Part shown: positions 35,130 through 44,063 of the stretch, in pieces | Layout: the number at the start of each line of letters is the position of its first letter | How positions within the stretch are numbered: position 1 is the stretch's first letter | DNA from: Roseateles terrae | Lineage (GTDB): Bacteria; Pseudomonadota; Gammaproteobacteria; Burkholderiales; Burkholderiaceae_C | Direction: 5' to 3' | Assembly: GCF_014192155.1 (NCBI RefSeq) | Contig: NZ_JACHXO010000007.1 | Span: forward strand, 1 to 64,000 | Length of the DNA: 64,000 bases | Notes under the pieces: model-generated | What the model saw: the letters and a program-made list of their open reading frames with translations, nothing else | The model's database searches: none | Told to the model about the DNA's origin: nothing | Made by a program: the position numbers and the translations under genes

Positions 35130-36299
35130 ATGCCCCTCTCTCATCGACACGTTGAAGTCTTCCGCGCGGTGATGACCGCTGGCAGCGTCACAGGCGCCGC
35201 CGAGCTGTTGTTCACCTCGCAGCCGACCATCAGCCGGGAGGTGGCGCGGATGGAGAGTTTGCTGGGGTATCCGCTGTTCGACCGCGGCCCGGGGCGAGTG
35301 CGCCCCACGTCGCGGGCCCTGGCGCTGTTCGAGGAGGTGCAACGGGTCTATCAGGGCCTGGACCAGGTCATCGCACGGGCTCAGGCGCTCGGCCGGGCCG
35401 AAACCGAGCGGCTGGAAGTGCTCACTCTGCCCGCACTGGCGCAGGCCCTGCTGCCAGCTGCGAGCGCGCGATGGTTGCAGCGACACCCCCAGGCGTCCCT
35501 TTCGCTGACCCCGCAGGAGTCCCCGCTGCTGGAAGAATGGATGAGCGCCCAGCGTTTTGACGTGGGCTTGAGTGAAAGCGCCGGGGACTGGCGAGACGCT
35601 GCCGGCGGGGCACACGGCGAGCGCCGGGGCGGGAACCGAAGCGGGAGCGGCGATGCTGGCGACGACAGAGGTACCGAAGGAAGCGGCGACGGCCGCGGTA
35701 CTGGAGGGAGCGGCCGCAGCCGTGGCGCCGCCGGGAGCGGCGGCGGTTCCGCCAGCCAGAGCGCCCCGGGCACCACCAGCGAGATCCTCGCCGAGCTGGA
35801 CGAAGTGGCCGTGCTGCCCGCACACCATCCGCTGGCCGCCAGGCCTGTGCTGGAGCCGCGGGATTTTGAGGGGCAGGCCTTTGTGAGCCTGGCCGCCGCC
35901 GACCCCTACCGCCGACAGTTCGATGCGATCTTCAGCGAAGCGAATGTGGAGCGCCGGATGCAGATCGAGACCCACAGCGCGATGGCGGTCTGCGCGCTGG
36001 TGCAGCAGGGGCTGGGTATTGCGCTGGTCAATCCGCTGACGGCCTGGGCGTGTGCGTCGCAGGCGACGGAGGCGGGCACTCCGTCTCCAGCCTCAGGTCG
36101 TCACAGCGCCGGTGCGGCGCTCACCGGCGCGGCCGGTCTGGTGGTGCGCCGCTTCTCGATCCCGGTGCCGTTCCGGATCCAGGTCTTGCGCCCTCTGCAC
36201 CGCCCCAGGCAGGCCCTGGCGGACGATTTCATCGCGGCAGTCAGGGAGGTGCTGGATGAGGTCGCGAGCTCATCTGAACCGTCGGAGACAGCGACCTGA
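35130..36299 (+). CDS. lysR: LysR-type transcriptional regulator of lysA with two low-complexity insertions
   Basis: A 389-residue LysR-family regulator. The helix-turn-helix is standard (FRAVMTAGSVTGAAELLFTSQPTISREVARME, seen as GSVTGAAELL, SQPTISREVAR). The effector domain resembles lysine-pathway LysR (LAELDEVAVLPAHHPLAARP, VRRFSIPVPFRI). Usual length is about 300 to 310. The excess comes from a Gly/Ser/Arg/Asp-rich insertion at residues 151-214, between FDVGLSES and SEILAELDEV, and a shorter one near 309-334 before GLVVRRFS. Divergence from lysA supports control of lysine synthesis. Both insertions fall where typical relatives have short loops. Confidence 0.88.
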   Translation: MPLSHRHVEVFRAVMTAGSVTGAAELLFTSQPTISREVARMESLLGYPLFDRGPGRVRPTSRALALFEEVQRVYQGLDQVIARAQALGRAETERLEVLTLPALAQALLPAASARWLQRHPQASLSLTPQESPLLEEWMSAQRFDVGLSESAGDWRDAAGGAHGERRGGNRSGSGDAGDDRGTEGSGDGRGTGGSGRSRGAAGSGGGSASQSAPGTTSEILAELDEVAVLPAHHPLAARPVLEPRDFEGQAFVSLAAADPYRRQFDAIFSEANVERRMQIETHSAMAVCALVQQGLGIALVNPLTAWACASQATEAGTPSPASGRHSAGAALTGAAGLVVRRFSIPVPFRIQVLRPLHRPRQALADDFIAAVREVLDEVASSSEPSETAT

Positions 36300-36379
36300 A
36301 AACATCGCCGCCGCGGGAACCTGCGTTGCATGGCGACGTACAGAGTGGGCAGTCGCAACCCGCCGCGCTGGAGGTCATC

Positions 36380-36703
36380 ATGAGTTTTGAAGTCGTATCG
36401 CAAACGCGAGACATTGAAGGGATGAAAAGCGCAACCATCCCCCCCATTCGTGTCGGGCAACTGTTCCGCGAAGAGATCGAGCAGGCGCTCAAACCAGGCG
36501 AGACCATGGCCAGTCTTGTCGAGGAGGCGGTCCGAACCGAGGTGGAGCGACGCCGAAACCAGGAGGCGTTTATTCAACGGGGGCTCCTTGCCATCGAGCG
36601 GTCAGAGCGACAGGGTGACGCCGTGCCGGCCGACAAGGTCGTCACCGCCTTGAAGGACCGGTTGGCGGCAGCGCGGAAGCAGCGTCAACCGCGCCAAGCA
36701 TGA
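36380..36703 (+). CDS. YlcI/YnfO-like ribbon-helix-helix protein (orphan antitoxin-like)
   Basis: A 107-residue protein with a probable ribbon-helix-helix: a short strand SATIPPIRV, then QLFREEIEQAL and SLVEEAVRTEVERRR, followed by a helical QEAFIQRGLLAIERSE tail. This resembles YlcI/YnfO and ParD-type antitoxins. GGAGG lies 5 bases before the ATG at 36380, whereas the second Met (36422) has no spacing to its purine run, so the first is preferred. No ParE/RelE toxin follows. An overlapping ATG at 36701 yields only four codons. Standing alone between lysR and dxs, it may be a leftover antitoxin or a free regulator. Confidence 0.65.
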   Translation: MSFEVVSQTRDIEGMKSATIPPIRVGQLFREEIEQALKPGETMASLVEEAVRTEVERRRNQEAFIQRGLLAIERSERQGDAVPADKVVTALKDRLAAARKQRQPRQA

Positions 36704-36790
36704 CGTTTGGGTGAGTGTTCAGCTGACGAGGCCGGATCAGCGGTGCGCCACGAGACGGACATCCGTCCTTCCCCTGGCACACTGCGAGCC

Positions 36791-38728
36791 TTACTTGTTC
36801 GCGACCGCCCGCACTTCCGCCACATTCAGGAAGCGCTGACGCACCGAGCGCTCGATGCCGGCAGCATCCAGGCCGATCTGCGACATCAGCTTGCCCGGTT
36901 CGCCGTGCTCGACATACGTGTCCGGCAGGCCCAGTTGCAGCACCGGCAGGTTGAAGCCCTGCGCCTGCAGAGATTCCATGACGGCGCTGCCCGCGCCGCC
37001 CATGATGCAGCCGTCTTCAATCGTCACCAGCGCATCATGCGTGCGGGCCAGCTCGGCCACCAGCTCGGTGTCCAGCGGCTTGGCAAAACGCATGTTGGCC
37101 ACACTGGCGTCCAGCGCTTCGGCTGCCTTCAGTGCCGGATACAGCAGCGTGCCAAATGCCAGGATGGCGACGCGCGGCGCACCGCGGCCATGGGTCTGCG
37201 GCTGTGCCGAATGGCGGCGCATCTCGCCCTTGCCCCAGGGCAATGCCACCATCTCCTTGGCGATCGCCTCACCGGCGCCCGCGCCGCGGGGATAACGCAC
37301 CGTCACCGGGCCGTTGTGCAGGTGGCCGGTATACAGCGCGCGGCGGCATTCGTTCTCATCCGCCGGCGTCAGCACGCTCATGTTGGGAATGCAGCGGGTG
37401 AAGGCGATGTCGTAATTGCCCGCATGCGTCGCACCGTCCGCGCCGACCAGGCCCGCCCGGTCCAGCGCAAACAGCACTGGCAGGTTCTGCAGCGCCACGT
37501 CGTGGATCAGTTGGTCGTAGCCGCGCTGCAGGAAGGTCGAATAGATCGCCACCACCGGCTTGAGGCCTTCACAGGCCAGACCGGCCGCAAAGGTCACCGC
37601 ATGCTGCTCCGCAATGCCGACGTCGTAATAACGGGTCGGGAATCGCTTGTGGAACTCCACCATGCCCGAGCCTTCACGCATGGCCGGGGTGATCGCCACC
37701 AGCTTTGGATCGGCTTCGGCCATGTCGCACAGCCAGTCACCGAACACCTGGGTGAAGGTCTTCTTGGGCGGCGTGGTCGCCGGCTTGATGCCTTCCGCGG
37801 GATTGAACGGGGTCGGGCCGTGATACTTGACCGGATCCGCCTCCGCCAGCTTGTAGCCCTGCCCCTTGCGGGTGACCACGTGCAGGAACTGCGGGCCCTT
37901 TTTGTCGCGCAGGTTTTCCAGCGTGGGGACCAGGGAATCCAGGTCGTGCCCATCGATCGGGCCAACATAGTTGAAGCCGAATTCCTCGAAGATCGTCCCG
38001 GGCACGAACATGCCCTTGGTGTGCTCTTCAAAACGCCGTGCAAACTCATACAGCGGCGTGTGCTTGAGCACCGATTTCGCGCCTTCGCGCGCCGCCGCGT
38101 AAAACTTGCCGCTCATCAGGCGGGTGAAATACTTGTTCAGCGCCCCCACCGGCGGGCTGATCGACATGTCGTTGTCGTTCAGGATCACCAGCACGTCGCC
38201 CAGCAGGCCGCCATGGGCCACACCGGCGTTGTTCAGGGCTTCAAAGGCCATGCCGGCCGTCATCGCGCCGTCACCGATGATGGCCACCGCACGCCGGCTC
38301 TCGCCCTTGATCCGTGCCGCCATCGCCATGCCGTGCGCGGCGGAGATCGAGGTGCTGGAGTGGGCGGTGCCGAAGGTGTCGTATTCGCTCTCGTCGCGGC
38401 GCGGGAAGCCGGAGATGCCGCCCTGCTGGCGCAGTGTGGACATCGCATCCCGGCGGCCGGTCAGGATCTTGTGCGGGTAGGTCTGGTGACCCACGTCCCA
38501 CACCAGGCGGTCGCGCGGTGTGTCGTAGACGTAATGCAGCGCAATGGTCAGCTCCACCGTGCCCAGGTTGGACGACAGATGGCCGCCCGTCTTGGACACG
38601 CTGTCCAGCACATGGCTGCGCACTTCGTCCGCCAGCTGAGGCAGCTGGCTGCGGGAGAGGCGGCGCACGTCGGCCGGGCTGTCGATGCTGCTCAGCAGCG
38701 GCAGCGGATTTGCAGGGGAGTCACTCAT
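36791..38728 (-). CDS. dxs: 1-deoxy-D-xylulose-5-phosphate synthase
   Basis: A 645-residue thiamine-diphosphate enzyme joining pyruvate and glyceraldehyde 3-phosphate, the first step of the MEP isoprenoid pathway. The ThDP motif is [18 protein letters not shown], preceded by [13 protein letters not shown]. The transketolase pyrimidine domain shows [12 protein letters not shown] and [15 protein letters not shown]. It follows ispA by 12 bases and xseB in the well-known xseB-ispA-dxs order, so isoprenoid chain building is under one transcript. Confidence 0.97.
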   Translation of the reverse strand: MSDSPANPLPLLSSIDSPADVRRLSRSQLPQLADEVRSHVLDSVSKTGGHLSSNLGTVELTIALHYVYDTPRDRLVWDVGHQTYPHKILTGRRDAMSTLRQQGGISGFPRRDESEYDTFGTAHSSTSISAAHGMAMAARIKGESRRAVAIIGDGAMTAGMAFEALNNAGVAHGGLLGDVLVILNDNDMSISPPVGALNKYFTRLMSGKFYAAAREGAKSVLKHTPLYEFARRFEEHTKGMFVPGTIFEEFGFNYVGPIDGHDLDSLVPTLENLRDKKGPQFLHVVTRKGQGYKLAEADPVKYHGPTPFNPAEGIKPATTPPKKTFTQVFGDWLCDMAEADPKLVAITPAMREGSGMVEFHKRFPTRYYDVGIAEQHAVTFAAGLACEGLKPVVAIYSTFLQRGYDQLIHDVALQNLPVLFALDRAGLVGADGATHAGNYDIAFTRCIPNMSVLTPADENECRRALYTGHLHNGPVTVRYPRGAGAGEAIAKEMVALPWGKGEMRRHSAQPQTHGRGAPRVAILAFGTLLYPALKAAEALDASVANMRFAKPLDTELVAELARTHDALVTIEDGCIMGGAGSAVMESLQAQGFNLPVLQLGLPDTYVEHGEPGKLMSQIGLDAAGIERSVRQRFLNVAEVRAVANK

Positions 38729-38740
38729 GACCGGACCTTT

Positions 38741-39628
38741 TCAGTTGTCTCGTTCAACGACCTTGTCAGCCAGCAGGCTGAGCCAGGCGGTGTCGGCCAG
38801 GCCGCTTGCAGCCAGGGCCTTGTGGGCCTGATCGCGCAGCTGGAGCGCGTAAGCGCGGGCGGCCTCCAGGCCGAGCACGCTCACGTAGGTGGGTTTGTTG
38901 CTGTCCTGATCCTTGCCGGCTGTCTTGCCCAGCACCTCAGAATCTTGCGTCACGTCCAGGATGTCGTCCACCACCTGGAAGGCCAGGCCAATGGCCGCGC
39001 CGTAATCGCTCAGCGACTGCCAGGCCACGTCGGAGACATCGCCACAGGCAGCGCCCATCAGCACGCTGGCTTGCAGCAGCACGCCGGTCTTGCGGCGGTG
39101 CATGTCACGCAGCTGGGCTTCGTCGAGCGGCTTGCCGACGCTGGCCAGGTCGATGGCCTGACCGCCGGCCATGCCGTCGTAGCCGCTGGCGCGGGCCAGC
39201 AGACGGCACAGCCGCGCCTGCAGGGCCGGCGCCACGCCGGTGTCAGGCGTCAGCACATCAAAGGCCAGCGCCTGCATGGCGTCACCCGCCAGCATGGCCT
39301 GCGCCTCACCATACTTCACATGCAGCGTGGGTTTGCCCCGGCGCAGCACGTCGTTGTCCATGCAGGGCATGTCGTCATGGGCCAGCGAATAGGCGTGGAT
39401 CAATTCCACCGCGCAGGCCGCCCGCAAGGCCGCTTCACGCTGGCCGTTGACCGCCTCGGCCGCTGCCAGCACCAGCAGCGGACGCAGCCGCTTGCCGGCG
39501 CCCAGCACCGCATAGCGCATGGCTTCGCCCAGACCGGCCGGCGCACTTTCAGGCACCCAGACTTCCAGCGCCGATTCGACGTCCAGCAGAGACCGCTTCA
39601 CCCAATGATCGAACACACCTGCATCCAC
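38741..39628 (-). CDS. ispA: Farnesyl diphosphate synthase (polyprenyl synthetase)
   Basis: A 295-residue trans-prenyltransferase condensing isopentenyl and allylic diphosphates. The first aspartate-rich motif is DDMPCMDND and the second DDILDVTQD, with GKRLRPLLVL near the N-terminus. The start is a GTG at 39628, directly after the xseB TAA, with GGGGAGAAG as ribosome-binding site inside xseB. It is the middle gene of the xseB-ispA-dxs operon. Confidence 0.95.
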   Translation of the reverse strand: MDAGVFDHWVKRSLLDVESALEVWVPESAPAGLGEAMRYAVLGAGKRLRPLLVLAAAEAVNGQREAALRAACAVELIHAYSLAHDDMPCMDNDVLRRGKPTLHVKYGEAQAMLAGDAMQALAFDVLTPDTGVAPALQARLCRLLARASGYDGMAGGQAIDLASVGKPLDEAQLRDMHRRKTGVLLQASVLMGAACGDVSDVAWQSLSDYGAAIGLAFQVVDDILDVTQDSEVLGKTAGKDQDSNKPTYVSVLGLEAARAYALQLRDQAHKALAASGLADTAWLSLLADKVVERDN

Positions 39629-39913
39629 TTATGCTTCTCCCCAAGGCCGCATCTCGCCACCTTCCAGCGCTTGTACTTGTTGTTCAACGACCTGCAGGCG
39701 GGACCGGCAGAATTTCAGCAACTCTGCGCCCCGCTGATAACTGGCCAGCAGCTGGTCGAGCGGAAGCTGGCCCGCCTCCATCGACTGGATGAGCCGCTCG
39801 AGCTCGTCCACCGCCAGTTCATAACTGACCGGTTCCGGGCCGACCGGCGGGCCTTGCTCGGGCTGCGATGCCGACGAGGCATGGATCTGGTCGCTTGCGG
39901 AAGGCTTGCTCAT
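39629..39913 (-). CDS. xseB: Exodeoxyribonuclease VII small subunit
   Basis: A 94-residue subunit of exonuclease VII. The core [33 protein letters not shown], seen as [23 protein letters not shown] and SYQRGAELL, is diagnostic. The start ATG at 39913 (MSKPSASD) is preferred to the upstream GTG at 39949. A TACAAT box at 39939-39934 on the minus strand could be its -10, but no -35 or strong ribosome-binding site is clear. It heads the operon with ispA and dxs. Confidence 0.93.
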   Translation of the reverse strand: MSKPSASDQIHASSASQPEQGPPVGPEPVSYELAVDELERLIQSMEAGQLPLDQLLASYQRGAELLKFCRSRLQVVEQQVQALEGGEMRPWGEA

Positions 39914-40361
39914 TTCAAAACGCGAAAAAACCGATTGTAAGCATCCCACCCTGGGGGTCCTGCGTCAGACCTGTGGGGGATAGGCAACTGGATTGTGTCC
40001 CACTCTGAAAGGTGGGACGAAAGGGGCGAGAGAGGGCAAATACCGCGCCTGATCACGGAAGGACGCGCAAAGCCCGTACCGAAGGGACGGGGCGGACGGG
40101 GCCGGGTACAATGATCGATTCCCCTTGCGGCGCGTTGCCCACCTCCCTTCGATCTGCGGCCTTTTCAGGCCGTGGTTGCCCTGGCTTGACCGCATTTTTT
40201 GTGGTCCTCCCTGAGGGCAGCGCACGGCCTGACACCGCTCGAAGAGCCGGTTCGGGCCAGGCGCCGTGAATTCTGTCCTTTACGTCCAACATTCCGGCTT
40301 ACCCGATCTGGGGGGTGGCCGGTCACGGTTGACATTGGTTTCTTGGAGACCCTCTTGGATC
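39914..40361. other. 448-base divergent intergenic region between xseB and the Rieske oxygenase gene
   Basis: No gene was found. Structures seen are a 7-base stem with an 8-base loop (GTCCCAC with GTGGGAC, near 39997-40018), GCGGCC/GGCCGT flanking a TTTTCA loop near 40156, and GACCGCA/TGTGGTC around a T5 loop near 40187. TACAAT at 40107-40112 looks like a plus-strand -10 box without a good -35. If used, the oxygenase mRNA would have a leader of about 240 bases. Confidence 0.45.
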
Positions 40362-41489
40362 ATGTCCGACCTGAGCATCCCTCTCAGCGCCCTTGAACGC
40401 AGCACGGCCCCCACAGTCACCCAGCTGCCTGTCACTTCCTACTTCGATGAGGACCTGTTCCGCCGGGAACAGGAACTGATCTTCCAGCACGGTCCCCGCT
40501 ACCTGGGGCACGCGCTTGCGGTGCCCGAGGTCGGCGACTACTACGCCCTCCCGCAGGAGGGTGAAGGCCGTGCCCTCGTCCGCCGTGCGGAGGGCCCGCA
40601 GGGGGTGGAACTCATCTCCAACATCTGCCGCCACCGCCAGGCGGTGATGCTGCGTGGGCGCGGCAATACCCGCAGCAACATCGTCTGCCCGCTGCACCGC
40701 TGGACCTACGACCTCAAGGGTGAGCTGGTGGGAGCGCCCCATTTCAAACAGGACCCTTGCCTGCATCTGAACCGTTATGGGGTGCGGGAATGGAACGGTC
40801 TGCTGTTCGAGGACAACGGCCGGGACATCGCCGCCGAACTGTCCCGCCTGGGGCCGCGCGGCGCACTGGACTTCACCGGCTACCAGCTGGACCGCATTCA
40901 TGTGCATGAGTGCGACTACAACTGGAAGACCTTCATCGAGGTCTACCTGGAGGACTACCACGTCGGTCCGTTCCATCCGGGCCTGGGCCAGTTCGTGACC
41001 TGCGAAGACCTCGCCTGGGAATTCACGCGCGACTATTCGGTGCAGACCGTCGGGGTCAACAAGGCACTGACCAAGCCCGGCTCGGCCGTGTATGAGAAGT
41101 GGCATCAGCAGGTGCTGGGCTTCAACCAGGGCCAGGCACCGGCCCAAGGCGCAATCTGGCTGACCTACTACCCTCACATCATGGTGGAGTGGTATCCGAA
41201 CGTGCTGGTGATCTCCACCCTCTTCCCGCGTGGCCCGCAGAAGACGACCAACATCGTCGAGTTCTATTACCCCGAAGAAATCGTCGCCTTCGAGCGTGAC
41301 TTCGTCGAGGCCCAGCAGGCCGCCTATATGGAAACCTGCGTGGAAGACGACGAGATCGCGCTGCGGATGGACGCCGGGCGCCGGGCCCTGATGGAGCGCG
41401 GCGACAACGAAGTCGGTCCCTACCAGTCCCCCATGGAAGATGGCATGAAGCATTTCCATGAGTGGTATCGGGGTTTGATGAAGCGCTGA
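40362..41489 (+). CDS. Rieske non-heme iron oxygenase alpha subunit-like protein
   Basis: A 375-residue aromatic-ring-hydroxylating-dioxygenase-type alpha subunit. The Rieske cluster ligands are CRHR and CPLHRW (C-x-H ... C-x2-H). The catalytic iron site is in EVYLEDYHVGPFHPG, with the bridging Asp and two His. The start MSDLSIPLSALE at 40362 is chosen over upstream in-frame codons. Divergent linkage to xseB-ispA-dxs recurs in Burkholderiales. No ferredoxin, reductase or beta subunit is nearby, so its electron donor and substrate are unknown. Confidence 0.88.
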   Translation: MSDLSIPLSALERSTAPTVTQLPVTSYFDEDLFRREQELIFQHGPRYLGHALAVPEVGDYYALPQEGEGRALVRRAEGPQGVELISNICRHRQAVMLRGRGNTRSNIVCPLHRWTYDLKGELVGAPHFKQDPCLHLNRYGVREWNGLLFEDNGRDIAAELSRLGPRGALDFTGYQLDRIHVHECDYNWKTFIEVYLEDYHVGPFHPGLGQFVTCEDLAWEFTRDYSVQTVGVNKALTKPGSAVYEKWHQQVLGFNQGQAPAQGAIWLTYYPHIMVEWYPNVLVISTLFPRGPQKTTNIVEFYYPEEIVAFERDFVEAQQAAYMETCVEDDEIALRMDAGRRALMERGDNEVGPYQSPMEDGMKHFHEWYRGLMKR

Positions 41490-41548
41490 GCGCCCAACGC
41501 ACGGTCCGCAGACCGCCCCGCCCTGCCCGGCTTTCGGCAGGCCCACCA

Positions 41549-41577
41549 CGCCCCGCCCTCGCGGGGCGTTTCACTTT
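41549..41577 (+). terminator. Rho-independent terminator after the Rieske oxygenase gene
   Basis: A perfect 8-base GC stem with a CCTC loop (41549-41556 with 41561-41568) is followed by TTTCACTTT. It lies 60 bases past the stop codon and 19 bases before the next gene. Confidence 0.8.
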
Positions 41578-41595
41578 GGGCAGAGAATCAGCGCC

Positions 41596-42498
41596 ATGTC
41601 TGCTTCCCTCCTGATGGTGCTGGCGACCCTGCTGTTCGCCACGATGGGCGTCTGCGTCAAGGTGGCGTCGCTCGAGTTCCACTACAGCGCCGGTGAGATC
41701 GTGATGTATCGCGGCCTCGTTGGCACGCTGGTGCTGTTCACCCTGGCCCGCACCCAGGGGCTGAGCCTCAGGACGAAGGTGCCGGCGATGCACTTCTGGC
41801 GGAGCCTGTCCGGGGTGATCGCGCTGTCGCTTTGGTTCTATGCCATCAGCAAGCTGCCGCTGGCCACCGCCATGACGCTGAACTACATGTCGTCCATCTG
41901 GATGGCACTCTTTCTGATCGGTGGTGCCGTCATGATGGGCGGCGCGCGGGTGGATCCCCGACTGATCACCACGGTGCTGATCGGCTTTGCCGGTGTCGCG
42001 CTGGTGCTGCGCCCCAGCATGAGCGAAGAGCAGTTCTGGCATGGTCTGGCGGGCCTGGCCTCTGGCATGTTGTCCGCCATGGCCTACCTGCAGGTGACGG
42101 CGCTGGGCCGCGTCGGCGAGCCGGAATACCGGGTGGTGTTTTATTTCTCGATGGGCGGCGCGGTGGCCGGGGCGCTGGTCAGCCTGAGCACCCCCGGCGG
42201 CTGGCATGGCCATACCTGGAAGGGCGCCGCCCTGCTGCTGGCCGTGGGCGTGCTCGCCACGGGTGCGCAGTTGCTGATGACGCGCGCCTACAGCATCGGC
42301 AAACCCCTGGTGAATGCCTCGCTGCAGTATCTGGGCATCGTGTTCTCAGCGCTCTACAGCGTCCTGCTGTTCAATGACCTGCTCCCGCTGTCGGCCTGGA
42401 TCGGCATCGGACTGATTGTGCTGGCCGGTCTGGGCGCGACGCTGCTGCGGGCTCGCAATACGCCGCAGGATGAGCAACACTCCGTGAGTGAATCCTGA
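41596..42498 (+). CDS. EamA/DMT-superfamily transporter
   Basis: A 300-residue ten-helix membrane protein with two EamA repeats: LLMVLATLLFATMGVCVKVAS-type first helix (pieces LLMVLATLLFAT, MGVCVKVAS) with YRGLVGTLVLF, and a second repeat with MAYLQVTALGRVGEP, AVGVLATGAQLLMTRAYSIG and LQYLGIVFSALY. These are metabolite or drug exporters; no substrate can be assigned. It lies directly after the oxygenase gene's terminator and 28 bases before a sulfurtransferase gene. Confidence 0.87.
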   Translation: MSASLLMVLATLLFATMGVCVKVASLEFHYSAGEIVMYRGLVGTLVLFTLARTQGLSLRTKVPAMHFWRSLSGVIALSLWFYAISKLPLATAMTLNYMSSIWMALFLIGGAVMMGGARVDPRLITTVLIGFAGVALVLRPSMSEEQFWHGLAGLASGMLSAMAYLQVTALGRVGEPEYRVVFYFSMGGAVAGALVSLSTPGGWHGHTWKGAALLLAVGVLATGAQLLMTRAYSIGKPLVNASLQYLGIVFSALYSVLLFNDLLPLSAWIGIGLIVLAGLGATLLRARNTPQDEQHSVSES

Positions 42499-42526
42499 CC
42501 CTCGGACCCTCAACGTCTTTGCGACC

Positions 42527-43387
42527 ATGACGCACGCCGCCTCTACCAGCCTGATTGATGTGCCCGCCTTGCAAGCGCTGTTGAACAGCCCGACGCCACC
42601 GCTGGTGATCGACGTGCGGTTCGACCTGGCCAACACCGATCAGGGTGAGGCTTTGCATGCGGTGGGTCACATTCCCGGGGCGTTTTATCTGCATCTGGAC
42701 CGGGATCTGAGCGGTCCCAGGCAAGTGGGTGACACGTTCTTCGGCCGCCATCCGTTGCCGGAGCGCGAGGCCTTTGCCAACCAGATGCGTCGCCTGGGGC
42801 TGCAAGCCGGCCAGCAGGTGGTGGCCTATGACGCGGCGGACGGCATGTATGCCGCGCGCTTGTGGTGGATGCTGCGCTGGCTGGGCCATGAAGCCGTGGC
42901 GGTACTGGATGGCGGTTTCGCCGCCTGGCAGGCGGCTGGCGGCAGTGTCAGCCGCGAGATGCCCACGGCTCGGCCGGGCAGCTTCGCCGCGGGGACGCCG
43001 CTGGAGCAGCCCTGGTCCAAACAGGAACTGCTGGCCGGTCTCGGCCGGGTGCGGCTCATCGACGCCCGTGCGGGGGAGCGCTTCCGTGGGGAGGTCGAGC
43101 CGCTGGACCGGCAGGCCGGCCACATTCCGGGCGCCAGCCACCGCTTCTTCAAGACCAATCTCGATGCCAGTGGCCGCTTCCGACCTGCCGCAGAACTGAA
43201 AGCGGAGTTCGAGCAGGTGCTGGGCGCTTTCCCGGCCGCCCAGACGGTGCACCAGTGCGGCTCCGGCGTGACGGCCTGCCACAACCTGCTGGCGATGCAC
43301 CATGCTGGCCTGACGGGCAGTCGCCTCTACCCCGGCTCCTGGAGCGAGTGGAGCGCCGATCCACGCCTGCCGCTGGCGCGCGGCTGA
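42527..43387 (+). CDS. sseA: Thiosulfate/3-mercaptopyruvate sulfurtransferase (tandem rhodanese)
   Basis: A 286-residue two-domain rhodanese. The inactive N-terminal domain shows VIDVRFDLANTDQG, HIPGAFYLHLD and YDAADGMYAARLWWML. The C-terminal domain has the active cysteine in HQCGSGVTACHN, after LIDARAGERFRG. The CGSGVTA loop is typical of mercaptopyruvate sulfurtransferases (SseA-like). ATG 42527 is chosen; a GTG at 42488 overlapping the transporter gene would add 13 residues. Confidence 0.87.
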   Translation: MTHAASTSLIDVPALQALLNSPTPPLVIDVRFDLANTDQGEALHAVGHIPGAFYLHLDRDLSGPRQVGDTFFGRHPLPEREAFANQMRRLGLQAGQQVVAYDAADGMYAARLWWMLRWLGHEAVAVLDGGFAAWQAAGGSVSREMPTARPGSFAAGTPLEQPWSKQELLAGLGRVRLIDARAGERFRGEVEPLDRQAGHIPGASHRFFKTNLDASGRFRPAAELKAEFEQVLGAFPAAQTVHQCGSGVTACHNLLAMHHAGLTGSRLYPGSWSEWSADPRLPLARG

Positions 43388-43486
43388 CGCCGGCGCAGGT
43401 GTCGCCTGCGGGGGTACCCACACGCCACGTCGCCGTCGCGGCCCTTCATGCGGTGGCGGCGCAGCCCTGAGGCTCCGCCGACGTCT

Positions 43487-43921
43487 TTACCGCACCACCA
43501 GCACCGGAAACTGGCAGTGGCTGAGCACCTTCTGGGTCTCGCTGCCCAGCAGCAAGGCGGTGAAGCCCTTGCGGCCATGGGAGCCCATCACCAGCAGGTC
43601 CGCCTGGACCTTGCCGGCATGTTCAATGATGGCTTCCCAGGCGTGCAGCGCCTCGACGCTTTCCGTCGTCACTTCCACTCCCGCCGCCTGCGCAGCCGCA
43701 GCCACCTGACTCAGGCGCTCCTGGGCGATGCGCTCCTGCGCGTCGAAGAATTCCTGGGGCGGCGTCGGCTGCATTTCCGACACCGCGCTGTAGGGGAACG
43801 GTTCCTTCACGCTCACGGCAAACAGCCGGGCGCCATGAAAGCGGGCCAGTTGCACGGCGGTCTCGACGGCCTTGGTGGTGATGTCGGAACCATCGGTCGG
43901 AACGAGGATGCGTTGGAACAT
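43487..43921 (-). CDS. Universal stress protein, UspA family
   Basis: A 144-residue UspA-fold protein. It starts with FQRILVPTDGSD and carries the ATP-binding pattern G-x2-G-x9-G-S in GSHGRKGFTALLLGSET, so it probably binds nucleotide like MJ0577-type family members. It is convergent with the sulfurtransferase gene. Its role in general stress survival is by family analogy only. Confidence 0.92.
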   Translation of the reverse strand: MFQRILVPTDGSDITTKAVETAVQLARFHGARLFAVSVKEPFPYSAVSEMQPTPPQEFFDAQERIAQERLSQVAAAAQAAGVEVTTESVEALHAWEAIIEHAGKVQADLLVMGSHGRKGFTALLLGSETQKVLSHCQFPVLVVR

Positions 43922-44063
43922 GGCGAGCCTCCTGATACAGGGTCTGCAGGGTCAGTCGAATGGCGGGGTCAAGGCATGACCACCCCACCAGTCTGGCGCC
44001 GTCATGGTGCGCCCGTGGTGACGAATGTCAATCGCGCAGACCCTGGCTCCGAGGCTGCGACGC

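Noticed and set aside
36701-36715. Possible ParE-like toxin start overlapping the orphan antitoxin stop
   Set aside because: The frame ends after four codons, and shifting frame gives no toxin-like sequence.
36707-39940. 1077-codon open frame on the plus strand
   Set aside because: It is antisense to dxs, ispA and xseB, all of which have clear motifs; the opposite-strand translation is compositionally biased and domain-free.
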